6,770 nucleotides of DNA, taken from contig JAYUQR010000149.1 of the NCBI GenBank assembly GCA_043756665.1, positions 1 through 6,770 of the forward strand, in the 5' to 3' direction. Each line of letters starts with the position of its first letter. The first letter of the stretch is position 1. The notes below the pieces were generated by a model. The model did no database searches and had not been told where the DNA came from. It worked only from the letters and a program-made list of their open reading frames with translations. Shown here piece after piece: positions 1 through 5,274 of this stretch. The DNA comes from STC-74 sp043756665. Its GTDB lineage: Bacteria; Patescibacteriota; Gracilibacteria; BD1-5; UBA2023. A program made the position numbers and the translations under genes.

Positions 1-1
1 T

Positions 2-49
2 GAGTGGGGTCGAGAGTATGAAGGATGCATAAAAAGTTTTGCAAAATAA
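2..49 (+). CDS. possible 3' end of an upstream gene (partial)
   Basis: The left edge can be read as the tail of a gene. This frame gives 15 residues ending GCIKSFAK before TAA and uses codons typical of the neighbours (GAG, CGA). A second frame, ending in TAA at 30-32, and a third, ending in TAA at 97-99, are equally open when TGA is Gly, so the true frame cannot be decided here. No function can be assigned. Confidence 0.2.
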   Translation, partial: EWGREYEGCIKSFAK

Positions 50-65
50 AAATATCTGCTATACT
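39..65 (+). promoter_or_regulatory. possible promoter for a short RNA ending at the 117-150 hairpin
   Basis: TTGCAA (39-44) lies 15 bases before TATACT (60-65). A transcript would start near 72 and meet the hairpin terminator at 117-150, giving an RNA of about 75-80 nt. That RNA would contain a small TCCTC-GAAA-GAGGA hairpin with a GNRA-type loop. This could be an independent small RNA, or just an A/T-rich gene end. I do not recognise an RNA family. Confidence 0.3.
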
Positions 66-116
66 AGCTATGTCCTCGAAAGAGGAAAACAATGGATAAG
101 GGGTAATACTCCCAAG

Positions 117-150
117 AAAATCCCCCAAACTGCGAAGCTGGGGGATTTTT
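117..150 (+). terminator. strong rho-independent terminator hairpin
   Basis: The arms AAAATCCCCCA (117-127) and TGGGGGATTTT (139-149) form a perfect 11-bp stem around an 11-nt loop, with T at 146-150. The A run on the left arm means it could also stop transcription on the other strand. It probably ends whatever transcript enters from the left edge or starts near position 72. Confidence 0.65.
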
Positions 151-163
151 GCTACCTTGAACC

Positions 164-388
164 ATGACGCTTGTAGCGTCTGACTCGGCGTCTCCGAGCA
201 TGACACTCGAACTCGAAGTCCAGGAAGCGGGACAGGTATATGCAAATACGCATATGACAATGGGTAAGGAAGTAAAAACTCCCACTCTCAACGAGTGAGA
301 GCCCCGAGAGTATATAAAAATCGATACGAAAATCAATCTCGCAAAAATCCACAAAATTCATATAATCAAAAAAGTCAATCTCGTATAA
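164..388 (+). CDS. doubtful small ORF, 74 aa, code 25
   Basis: The ATG at 164 opens a frame to TAA at 386-388 with one TGA (296-298) read as Gly. The product begins MTLVASDSASPSMTLELEVQ and ends in a Lys/Ile-rich stretch (KINLAKIHKIHIIKK). I recognise no family and see no signal peptide or membrane segment. Codons such as CTC, GAG and ATC resemble those of the real genes here, which argues mildly for coding, past or present. Against it, the frame opens right after a terminator with no promoter or ribosome site. Several small palindromes also lie in it (GACGC/GCGTC near 167-181, CTCGG/CCGAG near 184-198), which would suit a structured non-coding or decayed stretch. From its end to 602 I see no gene, only the tetranucleotide tract and a promoter. 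Confidence 0.25.
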
Positions 389-427
389 ATCCTTTGCTCG
401 AAGTATGAAAAAATCGATCATCCTCAT

Positions 428-488
<61 letters not shown>

Positions 489-540
489 TAGCCTAGATTC
501 ATCCTAGAGAGAAAAGTGAACACATCTCATCTCGAAATGA

Positions 541-568
541 TTGACAAAAAATGAAAATAGTATACTAT
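541..568 (+). promoter_or_regulatory. sigma70-type promoter of the DGR target gene
   Basis: A consensus TTGACA -35 box (541-546) is followed after 16 bases by TACTAT (563-568). An overlapping TATACT (561-566) would give a 14-base spacer. The target ATG at 603 is about 35 bases further on. It is the only clear promoter before the retroelement, so target, avd, TR and RT may share one transcript. Confidence 0.6.
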
Positions 569-602
569 GGAATAGTAATGTTTACTCTTTCATCCAGATT
601 GT

Positions 603-1214
603 ATGCTTAAATCCACCAAGTGACACATTGAACAAACAAGGTTTGATGAATATAAAAAACGTATTAAAAAGCTTTCTGATAAACAAATAGAAGCTAATAG
701 CACTCATGTAGAGGCTATCTTAGTACGTATGAATCAGACTAATCCTTCCTCGGTAGAGGCGGAAAATACCAAAAATTTTTTCTGACTTTCAGAAGCAGAG
801 AAATCCTCAATCGAATCAGAGGTCACCGCAAAAAAACCAATCGGCGATACTCCTGCATATCGGAAGTTCCTCACCGCTATCTTTCCAGAAAAAACTCCAA
901 CTTTCCCCTATCTCGCTGATTATGATGATGCATTCATGGTAGTATCGAAGCTCTCTGAACTTTTTAGTAAACCGGTAAGGCTTCCGGGTAAAGATGAAGC
1001 AATAAAATCACTCAAAGATAATTCTCACCTCACAGGGTGTCGCTATGCGGGCAGTGGTGTAGTCGAGTATGTCGATGATGGCGGCTATGCTTAGCTCTCA
1101 GGTGAGTCTCGGGGTGGGGACGCTCCGTACGCATGGCGCAATCGCAATGGCTACTCGGACGCGGGCATGTACGATCGTCGCGGCGATCGCTCTGTGGTTC
1201 CTATTTTTGGATAA
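603..1214 (+). CDS. DGR target (variable) protein gene, interrupted by TAG in its variable repeat
   Basis: This is the diversified protein of the retroelement. The frame runs from ATG 603 to TAA 1212-1214 (203 codons), with TGA as Gly at codons 7 and 61. The last 59 codons lie in the VR and encode a C-type-lectin-like variable surface, the usual fold of DGR targets: GYA.LSGES early and RSVVPIFG at the end, with variable residues between. The first ~140 residues are charged and helical-looking, with no signal peptide or membrane segment, and I recognise no family, so the product looks cytosolic and its ligand is unknown. The oddity is TAG at 1092-1094 (codon 164), where TR has TGG (Trp). TAG is a true stop in this code, so the present allele would yield 163 residues and lose the variable surface. 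It may be a temporarily inactive allele, a pseudogene, or an assembly consensus artefact. Confidence 0.85.
1033..1210 (+). repeat. DGR variable repeat (VR)
   Basis: This 178-bp stretch aligns without gaps to 1826-2003 (offset 793). There are 24 mismatches. Twenty-one fall on TR adenines (17 A to G, 4 A to T, none A to C) and three do not: T to G at 1080, G to A at 1093 and G to A at 1186. TR holds about 45 adenines, so nearly half are changed, against 3 of about 133 other bases. Most changes hit first and second positions of AAC, AAT and CAC codons, altering the amino acid. Identity stops one base before the last base of the target's penultimate codon, GGA. The last 13 bases (1198-1210) are unchanged, as expected for the end where homing starts. 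Confidence 0.97.
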
Positions 1215-1272
1215 GTTCCGATTCGACTCTTTTGCCCCCTTTGACTCTTTGTTCCTGATTTTCCGAGATGAG

Positions 1273-1295
1273 ATATCCGCCACTTGCGCGGATAT
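1273..1295 (+). promoter_or_regulatory. hairpin between target and avd
   Basis: ATATCCGC (1273-1280) and GCGGATAT (1288-1295) form a perfect 8-bp stem with a 7-nt loop, followed by a T/C-rich run. It could be an attenuator that lowers expression of avd and RT relative to the target. It could also correspond to the hairpin or cruciform that some phage DGRs carry just after VR and need for efficient homing. Here it starts 62 bp after VR, farther than in the phage example I know. Confidence 0.5.
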
Positions 1296-1321
1296 TTATC
1301 TTTTCTCTCCCAAAATCTATT

Positions 1322-1672
1322 ATGACAACCTATGATCTCCTCCCGATCTATAAGACTACCTATGACTTCCTTCTCGAGATATTTATCTTTTCCAAATCGT
1401 TCTCTCGTGAATACAAATACACTATAGGCCAGGAACTTAAGAATGAAACGATGAAACTCATACTGTCGATCTATCGGGCAAATAGTAGCATAGAAAACAG
1501 ATATGCCCTCCTCGAAGAGGCTCGACTTACCCTCGAGACGATCAGACTTCTTCTCAGGTTGACGAAAGATTTGAAACAAATATCTCTCGATCCATTCGTC
1601 TCGATGAATGAAAAGATAGAGAGTATATCCAGACAACTCGTGTCATGGCAAGTGAGTGCGAAGACAAGATAA
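1322..1672 (+). CDS. avd: DGR accessory variability determinant (Avd-like)
   Basis: A 116-aa protein from ATG 1322 to TAA 1670-1672. Avd proteins are small four-helix-bundle, basic proteins that form pentamers, bind the RT and TR RNA, and are needed for mutagenic cDNA synthesis. Family features visible here are the opening TTYDLLPIYKTTYDFLLEI, then FSREYKYTIGQELKNETMKLI (residues ~29-49), an LEEARLTLETIRLLLRLTKDL helix (~65-85), and a closing QLVSWQ. Length and order match the family, and it sits between target and TR as in many DGRs. It contains no TGA codon, unlike its neighbours. The frame is open further upstream to 1268, but that extension covers the hairpin at 1273-1295 and is not part of the family, so I take 1322. 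Confidence 0.9.
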   Translation: MTTYDLLPIYKTTYDFLLEIFIFSKSFSREYKYTIGQELKNETMKLILSIYRANSSIENRYALLEEARLTLETIRLLLRLTKDLKQISLDPFVSMNEKIESISRQLVSWQVSAKTR

Positions 1673-1691
1673 TCCAGAGAAAGAGGGGATA

Positions 1692-1734
1692 GTGGCGAGA
1701 ATTCCTCACTCTATGGAGTGAGGAAGAGTGCCAT
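1692..1734 (+). ncRNA. structured stretch upstream of TR (possible part of the TR RNA)
   Basis: TTCCTCACTC (1702-1711) pairs perfectly with GAGTGAGGAA (1716-1725) around a TATG loop. TGGC before and GCCA after can extend the stem across an internal loop. A second hairpin, CTGATA-TTTT-TATCAG, follows at 1752-1767. No T run directly follows the first stem, so it is not a typical terminator. The 153 bases between avd and TR hold no ORF. In DGRs the TR transcript includes flanking sequence that RT and Avd bind, and these folds are candidates for that. Confidence 0.45.
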
Positions 1735-1825
1735 TCTTTATCGAAGATCCTCTGATATTTTTATCAGGAATAAGAGATGGTATACTGATATTTTTTGGTA
1801 TATCACAAATAAGTGATCCTTATAG

Positions 1826-2003
1826 CAGGGTATCGCAATGCGAACAGTGGTGTAGTCGAGAATGTCGATAATTACGGCTATGCTTGGCTCTCAGGTGAGT
1901 CTCAGGGTGGGAACGCTCCGTACGCATGGCACAATCACAATGGCAACTCGAACGCGAACATGAACAATCGTCGCAACGGTCACTCTGTGATTCCTATTTT
2001 TGG
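1826..2003 (+). repeat. DGR template repeat (TR)
   Basis: This is the invariant template copied, with errors opposite adenines, into VR. Its codons at variable sites are mostly AAC, AAT and CAC, the classic arrangement that reaches many amino acids. No adenine substitution in TR can create a stop, because every A-containing codon either ends in T/C or has a first base that cannot give TAA or TAG. Read in the VR frame it encodes a full lectin-like tail with TGG (Trp) at 1885-1887. That frame stays open into the RT gene 32 bases downstream. Confidence 0.97.
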
Positions 2004-2034
2004 CGAAAGAACCTCTTATTTTCTCTGGATTATC

Positions 2035-3354
2035 ATGTTTTCCCTCGCTGACATCTTCACTGCCTACTATGATTGTCGTAGACATAAGCGTAACACCTAT
2101 GGTGCTCTCGAGTTCGAGCTTCACTATGAATCTGAGTGCATCAAGCTCTGGCGAGAAATAGAAAGTAGAAGTTATAAGCTTCAGCCTTGTACTGCATTTA
2201 TCGTACGGGATCCGGTGCAGAGAGAGATATTCGCCTCGCACTTCCGTGATCGAGTCGTGCATCACCTCATAGCTCGTCGTCTCGAGCCAGTTCTCGAGCG
2301 AGTCCTCATCCATGATGTGTATAGTTCGCGTAAATGAAAGGGGACTCACTATGGGATATCTCGGATAGATCACTTTATGCGATCGTGTTCGGAGAATTAC
2401 CAGAAGGATGCTTATATCCTGAAACTGGATATCTCGGGATTTTTTATGAGTATCGATCGGGAGAGATTGTGGGAGAAGGTGAAGGACTTGATCATTTCTG
2501 TTCTGATTCCCCCTTGTGAAAGGGGGTTAGGGGGATTTTGCTCTGGAACCAAACCTCCCCAGCCCTCTTTATCAAGAGGGAGTAAAGCAATCCCACCAGA
2601 TGAACAAGACAAGATTCTCTACTTGATAAAAATTATCATCTTCACCGATGTGAGGAAGTGTATGAAGATAGTCGGAAAGAGGGAAGACTGGATCTGACTC
2701 CCGAGAAACAAAAGTTTGTTTTATGTGAATGACTGATGCTGACTCCCGATCGGAAATCTCACGAGTCAGATCTTCGCGAATATCCATATGCATGAGTTCG
2801 ATATTTTTGTGAAGAAAACTTTGAAGATGAAATATTATGGACGATATGTCGATGATTTTATCCTCATCCATAATGACAGAGAATATCTCAAGGGCTGTAC
2901 TTCACAGATACGAGCATTTCTCGAAACAAACGCCTCACTCACACTTCATCCGAAGAAAATATACTTTCAACATATATCGAAGTGAGTGCTTTTCCTGGGG
3001 ACTTTTATCAAACCATATCGGAAATATGTTGGGAAGAGGACGAAAGGAAATTTCTGGAAATTGATCGAGGGAATTAATGGGAGAATAGCGGAGCAAAATT
3101 TTGACCAACAAGGGGTATGCTCACGTTCGACTTCGCTATTGCTAAACTTGCGATGACATATACACAGGATATTTACGGATGAAGAGAAAGAAAAAATCGT
3201 CTCACAAATAAACTCGTATCTCGGACTTATGAGTCATGCACACTCTTATGCTCTCAGCAAGAAGATGATAGAAGGTTTTTGCTGCGAGTTTTTTGAAGAT
3301 TTTGTGAGAGATGTGGTATATCATAAAATCTTGCTAAAAATGAAAAATGAATAA
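2035..3354 (+). CDS. DGR reverse transcriptase
   Basis: It copies TR RNA into cDNA with adenine-directed errors. From ATG 2035 to TAA 3352-3354 it has 439 codons, with TGA as Gly at codons 101, 221, 234, 236, 317 and 374. Visible in order: YYDCRRHKRNT (~11-21); QREIFASHFRDRVVHHLI, typical of DGR RTs; RKGKGTHYGI (~99); catalytic Asp in LKLDISGFF (D132); LPIGNLTSQIFAN (237 on), the DGR form of the motif that is QG in most RTs; the YVDD box (271-274, D273 and D274); LTLHPKK; and FLGTFIKPYRKY. Two stretches look like extra sequence: residues ~158-183 fall in a palindromic repeat, and ~22 residues lie before RIFTDEEKEKI. Both keep the frame. The frame is also open back to GTG 1813 through TR, but homology starts near 2035. 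Activity despite the insertions is uncertain. Confidence 0.93.
2507..2583 (+). repeat. palindromic dispersed-repeat-like element inside the RT gene
   Basis: Two 33-base arms (2507-2539 and 2551-2583) are imperfect inverted copies, matching at about 23 of 32 aligned bases. Each arm is itself a hairpin: CCCCCTT/AAGGGGG and CCCTCTT/AAGAGGG. C-blocks with G-blocks of this kind are common in small dispersed intergenic repeats. Here the element lies within coding sequence and adds about 25-33 residues (Pro/Gly/Ser-rich) between the LWEKVKDLII and DKILYLIKIIIF parts of the RT without breaking the frame. Confidence 0.7.
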
Positions 3355-3380
3355 CTGAAAGAAGAAAAACCTACTCCCGC

Positions 3381-3407
3381 TTGTATAGGGACATTTTTAT
3401 GTATAAT
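3381..3407 (+). promoter_or_regulatory. promoter of the sixA-like gene, giving a probable leaderless mRNA
   Basis: TTGTAT (3381-3386), or CTTGTA one base earlier, precedes a perfect TATAAT (3402-3407). The ATG at 3415 starts only 8 bases after the -10 box ends, where transcription would be expected to begin. The 60-base gap after the RT holds no other gene. There is no terminator hairpin between RT and this promoter that I can see. Confidence 0.6.
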
Positions 3408-3414
3408 GCAACAC

Positions 3415-3963
3415 ATGTTTCATGATACCAAGAAAAAACAGATCATACTCGTACGTCATGCGAAGGCTGAGGAACGTCGCGATTGGGAGTGATCGGATTT
3501 CGATCGACCCCTCACGTGCTCATGAGAGAACTCGAATGGAATCGTGGCAAATTATCTCAGACTGATCTGACTGAAGCCTGATCGAATCGTTTCGAGTCCA
3601 TCTGCGAGAACGAAGGGGACGGCAGTGGGTCTTGCGAAGAAGTTCTCGATCCCAAAAGTTGATTATGTCGATACGCTTTATAATGAAGAAACATCAGTGG
3701 ATCGAGATGCTATGGCGATCCATCTCGGTATCGTCCGAAAAAATAAGAGAGATGGAAAGGCACTCATGATCATCGGTCATAATAATGATCTGTCTGACTT
3801 TGCTGAGTATCTCTGTGGTGAACCTGTTCCATCGATGAAAAAATGAGCCGTCATCGTCCTCTCTGTTCCAGACTGAGTCGACTGGAAAAATATCCAGCCC
3901 GGTATGCTCAAATTCGTCTATTATCTCACGCCTCACTTTCTCAGGCTCGAAGAGTTGGTATAA
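3415..3963 (+). CDS. sixA: SixA-like phosphohistidine phosphatase (histidine phosphatase superfamily)
   Basis: A 182-aa cytosolic protein of the RHG/phosphoglycerate-mutase-like fold. SixA removes phosphate from phosphohistidine on signalling or transport proteins through a phospho-His intermediate. Seen here: ILVRHAKAE with the nucleophile His15 and Arg14, RPLT (~30), SSPSARTKGTA (~60-70, second Arg), IIGHNNDLSDFAEYL with the second catalytic His122, and PSMKKGAVIVL (~139-149), all as in SixA. TGA encodes Gly at codons 26, 37, 52, 144 and 154. The G144 site is the conserved Gly of the KKGA motif. Length is close to that of SixA proteins (about 160). The stop TAA abuts a palindromic element, with rnhA beyond it. 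The actual substrate in this organism is unknown. Confidence 0.85.
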
Positions 3964-4042
3964 TTTTTTGTCATTCTCGGTACGAGAATCTCTTCCATGC
4001 TCGAGTTTTCGAAGAGATACTCCTTCGGAGTATGACAAAAAA
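3964..4042 (+). repeat. 79-bp cloverleaf-like palindromic element with the rnhA start codon in its right arm
   Basis: Terminal arms TTTTTTGTCAT (3964-3974) and ATGACAAAAAA (4032-4042) are perfect 11-bp inverted repeats. Between them are three stem-loops: TTCTCG/CGAGAA (3974-3988), ATCTCTT/AAGAGAT (3988-4018) and ATACTCC/GGAGTAT (4017-4033). The TGTCATTCT...AGAATCTC start resembles a small dispersed repeat I know from many bacterial genomes. The left arm abuts the sixA stop. The right arm supplies the ATG and first codons of rnhA (MTKK). An RNA fold would pair the start codon. Confidence 0.8.
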
Positions 4043-4451
4043 AGACAATAAATTTATCGTCTATACAGATGGATGATCCCGATGAAATCCTGGTCCTTCT
4101 GGGTGTGGGATTTTCCTATCTTCTGAGGATGGCTCGATCGTCGAAAAGAAGTATAAGTATATCGGTCATGCGACCAATAATATCGCAGAGTACACAGCTG
4201 CATTTCTCGGTATCACTCGAGCGATAGAACTCTGAGCGACCCAGATCGAACTGCGAGCGGACAGCCTCCTCGTCATCGAACAGCTCTCAGGAAACTATAA
4301 GATCAAAAATGTAGAACTCAAAAAAATCGCCTCGACGATCTTCGAAGCGATAGGAGTATGGTGAGGAAAGGTAGTGTTTACACATGTCTATCGAGAGCAA
4401 AATACGGAAGCGGATCGTCTCTCGAATGTGGCGATGGATAAGAGGGGATAA
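4032..4451 (+). CDS. rnhA: ribonuclease HI
   Basis: It cleaves the RNA strand of RNA-DNA hybrids (R-loops, primers) in the cytoplasm. The 139-aa product is the compact type. The metal-binding carboxylates are all present: Asp13 in YTDGGSRGNPG, Glu53 in NNIAEYTA, Asp77 in LRADSLLV and Asp128 in REQNTEADRLSN, with His118 nearby. QLSGNYKIKN also fits the family. TGA is Gly at codons 15, 18, 68 and 111, and codon 18 is the near-invariant Gly of RGNPGP. The frame could be entered upstream, but that would translate the palindromic element, so the ATG at 4032 is preferred. Start and lysine-rich beginning come from the element's terminal repeat. The gene follows sixA on the same strand with 68 bases between. 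Its end lies 11 bases from the end of a convergent gene. Confidence 0.93.
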
Positions 4452-4456
4452 GTAGG

Positions 4457-4499
4457 GCATAACTAGCTACTTCGTTGACTGTTTTTTTGTAGGTTATGC
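4457..4499. terminator. inverted repeat between converging genes, possible terminator
   Basis: GCATAAC (4457-4463) pairs with GTTATGC (4493-4499). CTAC (4467-4470) with GTAG (4489-4492) extends the stem after a 3-base bulge. A run of seven T (4482-4488) lies in the loop rather than after the stem, so this is not a standard terminator. It sits where rnhA and the minus-strand gene meet and overlaps the end of the latter. Confidence 0.3.
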
Positions 4500-5047
4500 A
4501 TAATACTTTGCTTAATTGTGAATAGATATTCCCTTGGTGTTCAATTATCAAAAAATATCTTAAGTTCCAATGGTGCCATCTTTGGATATTCACCATTAGC
4601 ATCACGAGGAAGTCTAGTATCATCCATTGAGATCTGTTCCAGAGAAAATCTTGGTTTCCCATCGTCTCATTTTTTTGGGATAAGAATAGAGGAGTCTGAT
4701 CTATATTGAAGATCATTCTTACCCAGGAATACTACATGATCATTACTAGTCGAAGTCCCGATACTCATGAGCCTCAATCATGCCAATGATGATTCTCTAA
4801 ATCAGAGTCACATTCTTTTTAAAATATTAAACTGAATTTCAGTTATACCATGTGAATCCAGAAGTGCATCCTCGTACTCACTTATTGACCGTCATTCATT
4901 TGCTTCATTTTGCACTAATCAGGCAGGTTTAGCTACCCCTGCTTGTAACTGCGCTAACAAAATACCTGTATTTTTAGGTGGTACATTAATTGTATCCAAT
5001 AAATGAGGAGTGTAATTTCAATTCTCACCGGGAGATCATTTTGCCAT
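4463..5047 (-). CDS. hypothetical protein, 194 aa, visible only with TGA as Gly
   Basis: On the minus strand, ATG at 5047-5045 runs to TAG at 4465-4463. The product starts MAKGSPGENGNYTPHLLDTI and ends QKNSQRSS. Nine TGA codons (4, 10, 43, 52, 80, 82, 90, 127, 169) are Gly, so standard-code gene finding misses it. The sequence looks like a real soluble protein: mixed helix-forming stretches (ILLAQLQAGVAKPAGLV ~29-45, ISEYEDALLD ~55-64, ITEIQFNILKRMGLGF ~68-83), then VVFLGKNDLQYRSD and APLELKIFFDNGTPREYLFTI. There is no signal peptide or membrane helix, and I recognise no family or catalytic motif. A good promoter lies 28 bases upstream. It uses ATT, AAT, TTA and other A/T-ending codons more than atpD or rnhA, which may mean recent acquisition. 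I am sure of the frame but not of any role. Confidence 0.8.
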
Positions 5048-5075
5048 ATGTACTTTATTATATAATATTGTCTCG

Positions 5076-5104
5076 AGTATATCATGATGGCTCGGAAAAT
5101 GCAA
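5076..5104 (-). promoter_or_regulatory. promoter of the minus-strand hypothetical gene
   Basis: On the minus strand, TTGCAT (5104-5099), a 17-base spacer and TATACT (5081-5076) match a sigma70-type promoter. The ATG is 28 bases beyond the -10 box. The leader is A/T-rich without a Shine-Dalgarno match. Confidence 0.65.
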
Positions 5105-5138
5105 TTTTATGTTCAGGTATAATTTCCACTATTTTCCT

Positions 5139-5166
5139 TTGCATTTCTCCTATTTTTTCCTATAAT
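5139..5166 (+). promoter_or_regulatory. promoter upstream of atpD
   Basis: TTGCAT (5139-5144), a 16-base spacer and a perfect TATAAT (5161-5166). It diverges from the minus-strand promoter 34 bases away and has the same -35 hexamer. It would let atpD-atpC be transcribed apart from the rest of the ATP synthase genes, which are not in this window. Confidence 0.6.
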
Positions 5167-5274
5167 CCGCCCGTATTTTAGGTATAAACTATAGGAGATG
5201 AGGTATAAGATTAGGAATTTCCATCTTATCTCTCATGAATTCATCATTCATAATTTATCATTCACAATTTTTCT
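5167..5274 (+). promoter_or_regulatory. atpD leader with a hairpin
   Basis: About 100 untranslated bases separate the promoter from atpD. GAG + ATAAGAT (5200-5211) pairs with ATCTTAT + CTC (5223-5232), with a 2-base bulge. An AGGAG lies at 5193-5197, in front of this hairpin. It is not near the atpD start, so it is not the atpD ribosome site. The stretch before the ATG repeats ATTCAT/ATTTATCATTCA-like units and has no Shine-Dalgarno match. A regulatory role is possible but not shown. Confidence 0.35.

Noticed and set aside
1268..1321. Upstream extension of avd
   Set aside because: It would translate the hairpin at 1273-1295. Family similarity starts at MTTYDLLPIYK (1322).
1151..1636. Long minus-strand ORF opposite avd (161 codons)
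   Set aside because: It lies wholly antisense to the target's end and avd, which has clear family features on the plus strand. It is a shadow frame.
2334..3064. RT region read as a broken pseudogene of several short ORFs
   Set aside because: The breaks are TGA codons at conserved Gly sites. With code 25 the frame is continuous from 2035 to 3354.
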